A stretch of DNA of 64,000 bases from Flavobacterium turcicum (GCF_011365745.1 NZ_JAAOBY010000004.1:65735-129734); one strand, 5' to 3'; counted from the stretch's first letter, positions 34,584 through 43,407 are shown. The notes: generated by a model not told the origin, from the sequence alone. Program-made: numbers and translations.

Positions 34584-35291
34584 ATGAAAGAACAATTTAA
34601 AAAATTTTTAAACGAGGAACAAGATCCAAAAGCCATAGAAAAAATCGCTTCTAAATTGAGTGATTTATTAATGAAAAACGAAGAGATAGGCTATATCGCT
34701 GTTCAAAAAAAACCAGCTTTGACTGTTTTGCCAGATAGTATCGTTATGACTAACAAACGAATTATCATTTGCCAGCCGAAAAACTTAGGACTTTCTATGA
34801 ATTTTATCGATTATACGTGGGATGAAATTGTGGGAACCTTCGTGAAAGAAAATATTTTGGGTTCAGAGTTTTCATTTACAACAAGAACCAACATGGAAGT
34901 ATCGATTGATTATATTCCGAAAATACAGGCGCGTAAAATCTTTACCTACGCAAAAGAACAACTCGATATTTTAAAAGCGGGAAATACCTCTACCATTAAT
35001 GATTCGGATGCAATTACTACTGCCCCAGAAGTTGAATTTATAGAAGAAATGGAAACCGAAGAAGTAACCAGTTTTGCCGAAATCATGCCTGCAGTACAGC
35101 CACCAGTTTATAATTATGAAAATGAACAAGCGCAATCAGTTCCAGAACCAAGTAAGGAAGCAGGACTTGCCGGTTTATCTCAAGACGAATTGTTTGAAAA
35201 ACTACAGAATTATAAAAAACTACTCGATAACGGCTTAATTTTACAAGGCGAATACGATGCCTTCAAGAAAGAAATCTTGAGTCACATGTAA
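34584..35291 (+). CDS. PH-like domain protein with C-terminal SHOCT motif
   Basis: 235 residues. The N-terminal part (about 15-130) is a bacterial PH-type domain (VLPDSIVMTNKRIIICQPKNLG, then YTWDEIVGTFVKE). A variable acidic/proline linker follows, and the last 35 residues form a SHOCT helix pair (LFEKLQNYKKLLDNGLILQGEYDAFKKEIL). SHOCT motifs usually mediate oligomerisation. The protein is soluble and of unknown role. It is convergent with DUF4407 and they share a strong bidirectional terminator. Confidence 0.88.
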   Translation: MKEQFKKFLNEEQDPKAIEKIASKLSDLLMKNEEIGYIAVQKKPALTVLPDSIVMTNKRIIICQPKNLGLSMNFIDYTWDEIVGTFVKENILGSEFSFTTRTNMEVSIDYIPKIQARKIFTYAKEQLDILKAGNTSTINDSDAITTAPEVEFIEEMETEEVTSFAEIMPAVQPPVYNYENEQAQSVPEPSKEAGLAGLSQDELFEKLQNYKKLLDNGLILQGEYDAFKKEILSHM

Positions 35292-35313
35292 ATAATGTTG
35301 GAGTCTTAAAGTC

Positions 35314-35363
35314 AAAAGTCCTAAAATCAAAAGATAATTTACTTTTGATTTTAGGACTTTTTT
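35314..35363. terminator. Bidirectional terminator
   Basis: A perfect 20-bp stem (left arm 35314-35333, right arm 35342-35361) around an 8-base loop, with A-run on one side and T-run on the other. It serves both convergent genes. Confidence 0.9.
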
Positions 35364-35382
35364 ATGCTTACTAATTTCTTTT

Positions 35383-36483
35383 TTACAATGTTTTTTTCTG
35401 TTTTTCTACAAAATTATTAGACTGTAATTCTAGTAAATCAATAGCGTTTTTACGCTGTAAGTCATAGAGTTTTTTATCATCGGCGATGTCAGCATATACT
35501 TTGTTATGCATGGCTTCACTTGTTTTTACTAGCAGTGAGCGCTGGTATTTGTCTTGCTCAATCGTTGCTTTTAAGGCAGTGTCTAAATCCTCTAATTTAA
35601 AATCGTATTCGCCTTTTGGAGCCAAAATTTTTGCAATAATTGGTGAGGTTTCAATCGCTAAAAATAGCAACATGATAAAAAACGATGGCAACCAAGGCAA
35701 CTTGTTTAAGGCATTGATTCGGGCCATTAAACCGTCAAAGCCGTCAATAATTGGTTGGGTTTCGGTTACTTTTTTGTCTAAATCAGCTTGTAACGTTTTT
35801 GTGTTTTTTTCCATCTCAGCAATTTTAGCCAAGTTGGTTTTTTGCAAAGTGTCTAATTCTTGTTTAGCAAGATCATGCTTGGCAATTTTTTCTTTAAAAA
35901 CAGGACCTTTTCCTAGCTTTTTCGTTCCTGCTGTACCTTCTGCCTCTTTTATATAGGTTTCGTATAAGGTGTTAACCTCTTTTTCTTTAGTTGCTATTTC
36001 TAACTTCAGCTTGTCAATTTCAGCTTTGTTTTTGTCTAAATCATTTTTGAAATAGGTAGCTACTTCTTTTTTATTGGCCAAAGCCATAGCGTTTTTTTCT
36101 TTCAATAAAACGGTATTGATTTCCTTCTCGAAAATTTTAATTTCTAAGGGTTTTGAGATTACAACAGCAATAATTATGGCTAGAATAATCCTTGGTGTAG
36201 CTTGTAAAAATTCGGCGCCAAACTGATCTCTTTTTCGGATAGTAGAAACAATAAAGCGATCTAAATTAAAAATAAGCAAGGCCCAAACAACGCCAAAAGC
36301 AATAGCAGGATAAATGCTGTCGAATACGGTAAATAGGGCATAAGCACTGGCCAGAAAAGCCATAACAGCAGTAAAAAAAACTGTAGCGCCAATGCCTACA
36401 TATTTGGTTTGTTCGCCTTGGGAACAACCGTCTAGGAGCTCGCTATCGGCGCCTGAACATAAGATAAAAAAGGGTTTGAACAT
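35383..36483 (-). CDS. DUF4407 membrane protein
   Basis: 366 residues matching DUF4407. Two N-terminal helix pairs (GIGATVFFTAVMAFLASAYALF; AIAFGVVWALLIFNLDRFIV) and a third segment (IILAIIIAVVISKPLEI) precede a long coiled coil of about 130 residues (KAEIDKLKLEIATKEKEV and following). Another membrane segment (FFIMLLFLAIETSPIIAKI) and a short helical tail close it. The IFNLDRFIVSTIRKR segment is a family hallmark. The function is unknown. It is a single-gene unit with an exact TAAATTTG -7 box 32 bases upstream. Confidence 0.9.
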   Translation of the reverse strand: MFKPFFILCSGADSELLDGCSQGEQTKYVGIGATVFFTAVMAFLASAYALFTVFDSIYPAIAFGVVWALLIFNLDRFIVSTIRKRDQFGAEFLQATPRIILAIIIAVVISKPLEIKIFEKEINTVLLKEKNAMALANKKEVATYFKNDLDKNKAEIDKLKLEIATKEKEVNTLYETYIKEAEGTAGTKKLGKGPVFKEKIAKHDLAKQELDTLQKTNLAKIAEMEKNTKTLQADLDKKVTETQPIIDGFDGLMARINALNKLPWLPSFFIMLLFLAIETSPIIAKILAPKGEYDFKLEDLDTALKATIEQDKYQRSLLVKTSEAMHNKVYADIADDKKLYDLQRKNAIDLLELQSNNFVEKQKKTL

Positions 36484-36514
36484 GATTGGTGATTTTTGAT
36501 TGTGATTGATATGG

Positions 36515-36522
36515 CAAATTTA
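36515..36522 (-). promoter_or_regulatory. -7 promoter box of the DUF4407 gene
   Basis: The minus strand reads TAAATTTG, an exact consensus match, 31 bases before the start codon. Confidence 0.5.
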
Positions 36523-36580
36523 AGGCCAAATTTTTAATTCTGTTGTAAATAGTTGATTTCTTTTTACTTAGAGAAATGCT

Positions 36581-36612
36581 AAAAAAAAGAGCCGTTCAAA
36601 ATGAACGGCTCT
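36581..36612 (-). terminator. Terminator of pckA
   Basis: AGAGCCGTTC and GAACGGCTCT pair perfectly around five bases; on the minus strand a run of eight T follows. It lies 26 bases past the pckA stop codon. Confidence 0.9.
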
Positions 36613-36637
36613 GGAGAATTGTTGAATTAATATTAAC

Positions 36638-38239
36638 TTAAGCGTTTGGTGCGCCCGCTAAGATCTCTGGATTAGCGAACTCTTCGAATTTGGCAAAATT
36701 TTCTTTGAACTTTTGCGCCAACTCTACTGCTTTTTGATCGTATAAATCTTTGTCTTCCCAAGTGTTTCTAGGATTTAAAATTTCACTAGGAACATTAGGA
36801 CAAGATTGTGGTTTAGCAATACCAAAAACTTTATGATCTTCGTAAGCTACGTTATCTAACTCGCCATTAAGCGCAGCAGTAATCATAGCTCTTGTGTATT
36901 TTAATTTCATGCGGCTACCTACACCGTAAGCTCCACCGGTCCAACCTGTGTTGATTAACCATACGGTAACGTTAGCGTCTTTCATTTTTTTGCTCAACAT
37001 TTCAGCATATTTCGTTGGGTGCAACGGCATGAAAGGTGCTCCAAAACAAGCTGAAAAATTAGGTTGAGGTTCTGTTACTCCTGCTTCTGTTCCTGCCACT
37101 TTAGCGGTGTAACCTGAAATGAAGTGGTACGCTGCTTGACCTGGAGTTAATTTTGAAATTGGAGGCAAAATACCAAATGAATCCGCTGTTAAAAAGAATA
37201 TATTTTTTGGGTTGTTACCAATTGACCCTGGTTGAATATTATCAATGTGCGAGATTGGGTAACTTACACGTGTGTTTTGAGTGATCGAAACATCTTCAAA
37301 ATCAACTTCGTTGGTTCCTTCTTTAAAAACTACGTTCTCAAGAATGGCACCTTTTTTAATCGCTCTAAAAATGTCTGGTTCGTTCTCTTCTGTTAGGTTG
37401 ATTACTTTTGCGTAGCATCCGCCTTCAAAGTTGAAAACAGTATTTTCATTTGTCCAACCATGCTCGTCATCACCAATTAATTTGCGCTCTGGATCAGCGG
37501 ATAAAGTAGTTTTACCTGTTCCTGATAAACCAAAAAAGATAGCAGTATCACCGTTTTTTCCAACATTCGCACTACAGTGCATTGGCAAAGTGTTTTTGTC
37601 AACTGGTAAAATGAAATTTAATGCAGAAAAAATTCCTTTTTTCATTTCGCCGGTATAACCTGTTCCACCAATTAAAGCTACTTTTTTAGTAAAATCTAAA
37701 ATAGCAAAATTACTTTGGCGTGTTCCATCTACAGCAGGATCAGCCATAAAACTTGGTACACATAATACAGTCCATTCTGGTGTAAAATTTTCTAATTCTG
37801 ATGCTTCAGGACGCAAGAACATGTTGTAGCAAAACAAATTTGCCCAAGGCGTTTCGGTTACTACACGAACATTTAATCTGTAGTTTGGGTCAGAACATAC
37901 GTAGGCATCGCGAACGAAAACTTCTTTATTTGATAAGTAAGCAGTAACTTTATTGTATAGCTTTTCGAAAGCAGCAGGCTCAAACGGAATGTTTACTTTG
38001 CCCCACCATACTTTATCTTCGGTGATAGCGTCACGTACGATAAAACGGTCTTGTGGAGAGCGTCCAGTATATTCACCTGTGTTTACAGCTAGTGCGCCAG
38101 TTGAACTTTCTATTCCTTGGGCTGTTTTTATTGTAATATCGTGTAATTCTTCAGGAGATAACTGGTACTGAATTTTTGCATTTTCAATTCCTAGGTCTTT
38201 TAACGAAATCGATTGCGAGAAAAGCGTGCTGTTGTCCAT
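36638..38239 (-). CDS. pckA: Phosphoenolpyruvate carboxykinase (ATP)
   Basis: 533 residues of the ATP-dependent type. The P-loop GLSGTGKTTLSADPER and the metal-binding GDDEHGWTNENTVFNFEGGCYAK are diagnostic, with the substrate segment TGEYTGRSPQDRFIV near residue 52. It converts oxaloacetate plus ATP to PEP and CO2, the entry to gluconeogenesis. The length is normal. A promoter box (TATTTTTG) and its own terminator frame the gene as one transcription unit. Confidence 0.97.
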   Translation of the reverse strand: MDNSTLFSQSISLKDLGIENAKIQYQLSPEELHDITIKTAQGIESSTGALAVNTGEYTGRSPQDRFIVRDAITEDKVWWGKVNIPFEPAAFEKLYNKVTAYLSNKEVFVRDAYVCSDPNYRLNVRVVTETPWANLFCYNMFLRPEASELENFTPEWTVLCVPSFMADPAVDGTRQSNFAILDFTKKVALIGGTGYTGEMKKGIFSALNFILPVDKNTLPMHCSANVGKNGDTAIFFGLSGTGKTTLSADPERKLIGDDEHGWTNENTVFNFEGGCYAKVINLTEENEPDIFRAIKKGAILENVVFKEGTNEVDFEDVSITQNTRVSYPISHIDNIQPGSIGNNPKNIFFLTADSFGILPPISKLTPGQAAYHFISGYTAKVAGTEAGVTEPQPNFSACFGAPFMPLHPTKYAEMLSKKMKDANVTVWLINTGWTGGAYGVGSRMKLKYTRAMITAALNGELDNVAYEDHKVFGIAKPQSCPNVPSEILNPRNTWEDKDLYDQKAVELAQKFKENFAKFEEFANPEILAGAPNA

Positions 38240-38273
38240 AAATTTTGTGTTTATAGTTTCTTTTTATAGACTG

Positions 38274-38281
38274 CAAAAATA
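38274..38281 (-). promoter_or_regulatory. -7 promoter box of pckA
   Basis: The minus strand reads TATTTTTG, an exact TAnnTTTG match, 34 bases upstream of the start codon. No further regulatory element was identified. Confidence 0.5.
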
Positions 38282-38303
38282 GAAATATTATTTCAGTTAC
38301 TTC

Positions 38304-38705
38304 TTAATTCTGATGATTTTGTGATTTTTTATCAAAAATTGATGCTAATAATACGAACCAAGCAATAATTAGTAAGAGACCGCCTATTGGTGTTACGAAT
38401 CCGATAATTTTAAAATCGAATGAGGTGAGTGAATTCGTTGCCAAAAGGTATATCGATCCTGAAAATAAAGCAACTCCGCTTAAAACTAAGTAATATATGG
38501 CTTTGCTTGCTTTTTGTGAAAGCATTTCCAGTTGCCCAACTAGTAATAAAAATAGGGCGTGGTACATTTGGTAACGCACTCCTGTTTCAAAAGTTGCCAA
38601 TTGATCTACAGATAAAACTTTTTTCAAGGCATGTGCGCCAAAAGCTCCTAAAATAATAGCAATCATTCCTAAAACGGCTGCGGCTTTGATGTATGTTGTT
38701 TTCAT
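38304..38705 (-). CDS. DUF423 family membrane protein
   Basis: 133 residues from MKTTYIKAAAVLGMIAIILGAFGAHAL, which is the DUF423 N-terminal signature; a start three codons upstream is possible. Four hydrophobic segments are visible, with FETGVRYQMYHALFLLLVGQL as the second landmark and FVTPIGGLLLIIAWFVL at the end. DUF423 proteins are small inner-membrane proteins of unknown function. Its stop lies 64 bases from the pckA start on the same strand. Confidence 0.92.
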   Translation of the reverse strand: MKTTYIKAAAVLGMIAIILGAFGAHALKKVLSVDQLATFETGVRYQMYHALFLLLVGQLEMLSQKASKAIYYLVLSGVALFSGSIYLLATNSLTSFDFKIIGFVTPIGGLLLIIAWFVLLASIFDKKSQNHQN

Positions 38706-38841
38706 GAGTGGCATGGTGTTTTGTACAAAAGTATTTCATCTAAGGTTTATTTACAAACCATTCTCACTTTAGTTTACTGTGGATTTCGCACCATTGATTT
38801 TGCAAATAGTTGCTGCAACTGTTCAAAATAAATAGGTTTTA

Positions 38842-38873
38842 TTTGTTATAAATACAACAATTATGTATGTTTG
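38842..38873 (+). promoter_or_regulatory. Promoter of the saccharopine dehydrogenase-like gene
   Basis: TTTG at 38842-38845, a 20-base spacer, then TATGTTTG at 38866-38873. This is the best complete -33/-7 pair for a protein gene in the window. The ATG follows 17 bases later. Confidence 0.6.
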
Positions 38874-38890
38874 TGTTATAAATATATAAA

Positions 38891-40261
38891 ATGAGAACAA
38901 TTTTAATCATCGGTGCAGGAAGGTCGGCTTCGTCTTTAATTCGGTATTTACTTGAAAAATCCGATGAAGAACAGTTGCATCTCGTTATTGGTGATTTGTC
39001 ATTGGCTTTGGCCCAAAAAAAAACCAACAACCATCCCAATGCTACAGCCATTGCGCTAGATATATTTGATGCGCAACAGCGTCAGCAGGCCATTCAAAAT
39101 GCTACCATTGTAATCTCTATGTTGCCCGCACACTTGCACATTCAAGTAGCCAAAGATTGTATCACCTACAAAAAACATTTGGTAACGGCCTCGTATGTGA
39201 GCGATGCCATGCAAGAATTAGATGCTGAGGCAAAAGCAAACAACCTTATTTTCATGAACGAAATTGGCCTCGATCCCGGAATTGATCACATGAGTGCTAT
39301 GAAGGTAATTGATGAAGTGAAGGAGAAAGGCGGCGAAATGATCTTGTTTGAGTCTTTTTGTGGCGGATTAGTCGCTCCAGAATCAGATACGAATTTGTGG
39401 AATTATAAATTCACTTGGGCGCCGCGCAATGTGGTGTTGGCAGGTCAAGGTGGCGCTGCTAAATTCATTCAAGAAGGTACCTACAAGTACATACCCTATT
39501 GCAATTTGTTTCGTAGAACCGAGTTTTTGCAAGTAGAAGGATATGGTCGTTTTGAAGCCTATTCAAACAGAGATTCCCTAAAATACCGCTCTGTTTATGG
39601 CCTTGATGATGTACTCACCTTGTACCGCGGCACTATCCGTAGAGTAGGTTTTTCTAAAGCTTGGAACATGTTTGTGCAACTCGGCATGACCGATGATAGT
39701 TACATCATGGAAAACTCAGAGAACATGAGCTACCGCGAATTTGTCAACTCGTTTCTGCCGTATCATCCTACCGATTCTGTTGAAATTAAGACGCGTTTGA
39801 TTCTCAAAATTGACCAAGACGATATCATGTGGGACAAGTTGTTAGAACTCGATTTGTTCAATCCCAACAAAAAAGTCGGACTCAAAAACGCCACGCCAGC
39901 CCAAATTTTAGAAAAAATTTTAACCGATAGCTGGACTTTACAGCCCGACGATAAAGACATGATTGTCATGTACCATAAATTTGGATACATTTTAAACGGC
40001 AAAAAAGAACAAATCGATTCCAAAATGGTGTGCCTCGGCGATGATCAAACCCATACCGCTATGGCCAAAACCGTTGGTTTACCGGTAGCCATGGCTACTT
40101 TGCTAATATTAAACGGAAAAATCACCACGCCCGGTGTACAATTGCCCATCCGTAAAGAGGTGTACCAACCCATCCTAAAAGAGTTAGAATCCTACGGCGT
40201 ACTGTTTCACGAAACCGCCATGCCGTACTTGGGTTACAACCCCGATAAAGAGTTCAGTTAG
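38891..40261 (+). CDS. Saccharopine dehydrogenase-family protein
   Basis: 456 residues with an N-terminal Rossmann motif ILIIGAGRSASSLIRYLL, the segment LDPGIDHMSAMKVIDEV and a long C-terminal saccharopine-dehydrogenase domain. Known members act in lysine (saccharopine) or related N-(carboxyalkyl) amino acid metabolism. In Bacteroidota such genes could serve lysine degradation, which would connect loosely with gcdH at the window start. No neighbour confirms this. The length and motifs are complete. Confidence 0.88.
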   Translation: MRTILIIGAGRSASSLIRYLLEKSDEEQLHLVIGDLSLALAQKKTNNHPNATAIALDIFDAQQRQQAIQNATIVISMLPAHLHIQVAKDCITYKKHLVTASYVSDAMQELDAEAKANNLIFMNEIGLDPGIDHMSAMKVIDEVKEKGGEMILFESFCGGLVAPESDTNLWNYKFTWAPRNVVLAGQGGAAKFIQEGTYKYIPYCNLFRRTEFLQVEGYGRFEAYSNRDSLKYRSVYGLDDVLTLYRGTIRRVGFSKAWNMFVQLGMTDDSYIMENSENMSYREFVNSFLPYHPTDSVEIKTRLILKIDQDDIMWDKLLELDLFNPNKKVGLKNATPAQILEKILTDSWTLQPDDKDMIVMYHKFGYILNGKKEQIDSKMVCLGDDQTHTAMAKTVGLPVAMATLLILNGKITTPGVQLPIRKEVYQPILKELESYGVLFHETAMPYLGYNPDKEFS

Positions 40262-40357
40262 TTTTTTTTAGATTTTTAGTTTGATGAATCCGTTCCTTGT
40301 ATAGGCAGCGGATTTGTTTTTTAAAATCCTTTATTACTACTGAGCGCAGCCAAAGTT

Positions 40358-40462
40358 AGGGCGTGCCCCTCCGTGAAAAACTTCGGGTCAGGCTGTACGC
40401 TGCAATCTTTGTGTTTTTAAAGAAAAAACACAAAGGATTTTCGCTGCCATCCTTCACGCGAG
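40358..40462 (-). repeat. Structured intergenic repeat, copy 3
   Basis: Read on the minus strand it contains AAGGATGGCAGCG, AAAATCC, a hairpin (TTTGTGTTTTT-type arms, perfect 11-bp pairing around AAAG), then GATTGCAGCGTACAGCCTGACCC and finally GGGGCACGCCC. The flanks match copies 1 and 4; the hairpin arms do not. It lies in the 378-base spacer after the saccharopine dehydrogenase-like gene; the rest of that spacer shows only a small TCCACA/TGTGGA hairpin near 40551-40570. Confidence 0.75.
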
Positions 40463-40639
40463 TCCGATTTTTAGTTGCTGATTTTCTAATAATTTGTAAG
40501 ATAATTTTAATATATTTGGAAGACTCAAAGTGAAACAAACTTTAGAATATTTCCACATGTTTGGTTGTGGATATGAAGTGTTTTTTCGCTTATTTACAAG
40601 TTAGTGATCATTGTAACAAAAACAACTAAAAAAGAAAAT

Positions 40640-40915
40640 ATGAATAAATTAATAACCAACAGAAATTTGACAATTATAAATTTTGGAATTGTATTCTATT
40701 TCATCCTTATTTACTTTATTAACTTTTATAAAATAGACTTTCTTTTAATAGGTGTTTTTAGAGAATTACTGACAATACCATTTTTACTTGCACAAATAGT
40801 CTTTTTAATCATCGGAATAATATTTTTAATAAAAAACAAAAAAAATTTCTTAACATTAGTTAGCATCTTAGCATTGACTATTTGTACGTTTATAACAATT
40901 CGTAGTTTCTTTTAA
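40640..40915 (+). CDS. Small membrane protein in the cassette-like island
   Basis: 91 residues from MNKLITNRNLTIINFGIVFYF, with three hydrophobic segments (about 10-32, 45-65, 72-90) and few charged residues outside short loops. No family is recognised. It stands at the left edge of an AT-rich island of small unknown genes, 144 bases before the first attC-like repeat. The choice of this ATG over a start 12 codons upstream avoids a lysine-rich extension. Confidence 0.55.
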   Translation: MNKLITNRNLTIINFGIVFYFILIYFINFYKIDFLLIGVFRELLTIPFLLAQIVFLIIGIIFLIKNKKNFLTLVSILALTICTFITIRSFF

Positions 40916-41059
40916 TTATTAAGACCCAAATTTTATCCATTAAATGAAAAACTACACTGTTTTTAGATTTTTAAAATTAGGGAGTAAAACAGTAACCACA
41001 ATAACTCAAAAGTGAAAATAGAAAATAGGATTTTGACTAAAAATAAAAGTATAAAAATA

Positions 41060-41200
41060 ACAACGAACCGCTAACAGGCGTTTGGCAAGATTGGGGTTTT
41101 AGGCTTAATTTAAAGTTGGTCTTGTATTTGGAAATTTTGTGCTTAACCGATAAATAAATCTTAATTTAGTCCCCAACCTCGCCAAGCGGCGGAACGTTGT
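41060..41200. repeat. attC-like inverted repeat A
   Basis: A 141-bp element with ACAACG at the left end and its complement CGTTGT at the right. Inside are two more nested pairs: TTGGC (41082-41086) with GCCAA (41181-41185), and TTGGGG (41091-41096) with CCCCAA (41171-41176). Between them lie GGCTTAATTTAAAGTTGG and GTGCTTAACCGA. The nested arms with an extrahelical centre recall integron attC sites. Related sequence recurs at 41710-41837. The remaining bases between 40916 and 41059 show nothing recognisable. Confidence 0.6.
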
Positions 41201-41227
41201 ACCTAATTTTAAAAGACGAAATACCTA

Positions 41228-41707
41228 ATGAGCATATTTCCAAAAAGCGATTATACTTTCAAAATAATTGGAGAAGAAACAGAAACTATTGAACGTTTAA
41301 AAAGAAGAACAGAACTGTCTGAAAGCTTCATTTCAAATATAACTGACAAATCATTTCGTGGAATAATTAAAGACAATACATTTAGGATTATATCATCAGA
41401 AATTGGAAAAGGATCATTTTGTGTTTTAAGTGGTGAAATTAACAATCAAAACGGACAGGTGAATGTTGAAATAAACAAAGCTTTCCGAATTTTGTTAAGC
41501 GTTTTATTATGCTTTCCTTTCATTGGTTTAATCGCTCAATTTTTTACCAATAAAGAAGAGTTCTCAATAATATTTGTACTTGTTGTTCTACTGCAAATAT
41601 TAATGATCAGATACCTGTTTATAGAATTTGCATTCCGAAGATTTTCGAAATCTAGTCTAAATAAATTGAGCGATGTATTAGACATAGAACACATTGAAAA
41701 AAACTAA
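41228..41707 (+). CDS. Two-helix membrane protein of unknown function, cassette-like
   Basis: 159 residues. The first 85 residues look soluble and beta-rich (PKSDYTFKIIGEETETIERLKRR, GIIKDNTFRII). Two membrane helices follow (AFRILLSVLLCFPFIGLIAQFF; SIIFVLVVLLQILMIRYLFI) and a short tail. No family is recognised. It begins 28 bases after repeat A and its stop is two bases before repeat B, exactly the arrangement of an integron gene cassette: a single ORF with a repeat at each end. Confidence 0.65.
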   Translation: MSIFPKSDYTFKIIGEETETIERLKRRTELSESFISNITDKSFRGIIKDNTFRIISSEIGKGSFCVLSGEINNQNGQVNVEINKAFRILLSVLLCFPFIGLIAQFFTNKEEFSIIFVLVVLLQILMIRYLFIEFAFRRFSKSSLNKLSDVLDIEHIEKN

Positions 41708-41709
41708 GT

Positions 41710-41837
41710 ACAACGCACGCTACAAGCAATTTGGGCAATTAGCTTAATGGAAAGTTGGTTTTGTTTGTGGAATTATTAGAGAAATCCGAAAATAGGGCTT
41801 AATTTAGTTTCAGAACTTTGTAGAATCGAGACGTTAA
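41710..41837. repeat. attC-like repeat B, diverged copy of repeat A
   Basis: It shares with repeat A the start ACAACG followed by CGCTA, then TTTGGGCAA, GCTTAAT and AAAGTTGGT, and later GCTTAATTTAGT, in the same order, ending with CGTTAACC where A has CGTTGTACC. The inner arms no longer pair as well as in A. Confidence 0.5.
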
Positions 41838-41875
41838 CCACTAACTTATTTTGAACTTTCTGTAAAAAAGAAACT

Positions 41876-42418
41876 ATGAAAATCAATAGGCAATTTAACG
41901 AACTAAATTTTGAAGAGTATAAATTCTTCATTGAGAATCATAAAAATTATACAGATTTTAATACATTAGGGCTTTATCGTTCTATTTGTGAAAATAATAA
42001 TATCAACATCGAAGAACAAATTTTTATTCGGGATTACGCAAATAAAATATTTCAGAAAACATTTGATTTTCTTCAATTAAAAGATCCTTGGACTTATCTT
42101 AAAGTACAAACTTTAGGAATGGAATTGACAAATGGAGATAAGGAAGAATTGTGGAGAAAAATACGTGAAAATCAACAGAGAATATTAAAGCAAAAACGAA
42201 TAAGACATCAAAATTTCGGAAAATATTCAAAACATAATTGTGGATACGAAACGTGTCCTATGAATGGTATAATGATTAAACAAGGTTCGTTTATGGCTGA
42301 ATACGAAATGGCTCTTGGAAACATTTGTAAGTATGTACAAAAGCAAAAGTCTGAAAGGAGAAAATCAGAGAGAAAAAGTGAAAATAAGATGATAAATGAG
42401 CAACTAAATCTAGAATAA
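41876..42418 (+). CDS. Unknown soluble protein in the cassette-like island
   Basis: 180 residues, no signal or membrane segment. The N-terminus (MKINRQFNELNFEEYKFFIENHKNY) is charged and helical. A short Cys pair sits in HNCGYETCPMNGIMIKQGSFMAEYEM, and the tail is very rich in Lys/Arg/Ser (QKSERRKSERKSENK). I do not recognise a family. It starts 38 bases after repeat B and has no matching repeat downstream. The codon use is AT rich like the other island genes. Confidence 0.6.
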   Translation: MKINRQFNELNFEEYKFFIENHKNYTDFNTLGLYRSICENNNINIEEQIFIRDYANKIFQKTFDFLQLKDPWTYLKVQTLGMELTNGDKEELWRKIRENQQRILKQKRIRHQNFGKYSKHNCGYETCPMNGIMIKQGSFMAEYEMALGNICKYVQKQKSERRKSERKSENKMINEQLNLE

Positions 42419-42430
42419 GGGTTTGACGAA

Positions 42431-42586
42431 ATGATAAAAATTGTGATAAATTCAAGTGTATTTTCCGCAAGAAACATTTTCTTTAAAGGCAAATACTCGT
42501 TCACGAAGTTCGCTATTGACATAAGCAGCAAACTTGAACGTCTGGAATTTTCACTTTGTGTAAACATACATATTGCTAGTAATTGA
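42431..42586 (+). CDS. Possible small ORF downstream of the cassette island
   Basis: 51 codons starting MIKIVINSSVFSARNIFF and ending SLCVNIHIASN, 12 bases after the preceding stop. Nothing recognisable is encoded; it could be a small gene, a decayed gene remnant or chance. Confidence 0.25.
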   Translation: MIKIVINSSVFSARNIFFKGKYSFTKFAIDISSKLERLEFSLCVNIHIASN

Positions 42587-42630
42587 GATTGCTTCAAAAG
42601 AAACAATGTCATTTAGACAATTTTAGAATT

Positions 42631-43407
42631 ATGGAAAAAAAAGCTTCGATCTCAGCATACAGTGCAGGTGAGAATTTGTTTGAAAGTTTTATTATCAAAA
42701 ATTTAAATTCATTCGAAGAGCTGATGGATATTTATCAGACCTACAAGAACAATAATCCCCAAAAAACCATCATAGTGACGCTTGATGATTTAGGTCAGGC
42801 AGAATATACTAGCACACATGCAGTGAATTCTAATGATCTCGAGGATACAGAAGGATATGATTTGTCTGGTCTTGACGCCGCTTGTTTTGAAAACGGGGAA
42901 CATTTAGGTTATCTTTCTACGCCGGAAGAATTTTTTGTAATTAAGAAGAATTTCTTAAAACATACAGAAAATGTCGATTTTGCGGAAGCTTGCGATAAAG
43001 GTCTGACGATTGATGATCAAGAAATGGAGATCCTAAAAAAAATCAATCAATCACCTTTTGAGTTTTTAGATAAAGAAATTGTTCTTAAAATTATTCCGGT
43101 AACGCAATCCTACGAGGGGATTTGTGGTTTTCCTAACGGTTATTTTCATAGTGATTTAGATCCTTTTGAAAATTACGCTTTGGCAAAACATTTGTTTGAA
43201 AAATACGGTTACGAACTCTTTGGTATTGGTGCTTCCTTTTTAGGATTTATCAGAAGCGAAAATTTAGAACCAATTGCAGTTCAAGATTTGAGTGCCGACT
43301 TAGCTCAATTATACGATGCAGCCGAAAACACCTTTGATCCATTGGTAGCGCTGGTACAAAACAAAAATCACTTGTTCTTGAAATATACCGAATCCTTAGT
43401 GGGTTAG
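42631..43407 (+). CDS. Conserved cytoplasmic protein of unknown function
   Basis: 258 residues from MEKKASISAYSAGENLFESFI. The protein is acidic and soluble with no signal peptide. A distinctive C-terminal block, GFPNGYFHSDLDPFENYALAKHLFEKYGYELFGIGASFLGFI, looks like a conserved domain core I have seen in Bacteroidota proteins but cannot name. The start is chosen because a start 16 codons upstream adds a basic, unstructured extension. It ends at a bidirectional terminator shared with the M56 operon. Confidence 0.7.
   Translation: MEKKASISAYSAGENLFESFIIKNLNSFEELMDIYQTYKNNNPQKTIIVTLDDLGQAEYTSTHAVNSNDLEDTEGYDLSGLDAACFENGEHLGYLSTPEEFFVIKKNFLKHTENVDFAEACDKGLTIDDQEMEILKKINQSPFEFLDKEIVLKIIPVTQSYEGICGFPNGYFHSDLDPFENYALAKHLFEKYGYELFGIGASFLGFIRSENLEPIAVQDLSADLAQLYDAAENTFDPLVALVQNKNHLFLKYTESLVG

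Noticed and set aside
40944..41015. A 23-codon frame before attC-like repeat A
   Set aside because: Too short, with no conservation or spacing evidence; it may be filler between cassettes.
42208..42612. Minus-strand frame of 134 codons
   Set aside because: It is antisense to the real gene at 41876-42418 and is Phe/Ser/Ile rich in the way shadow frames of Lys-rich genes are.
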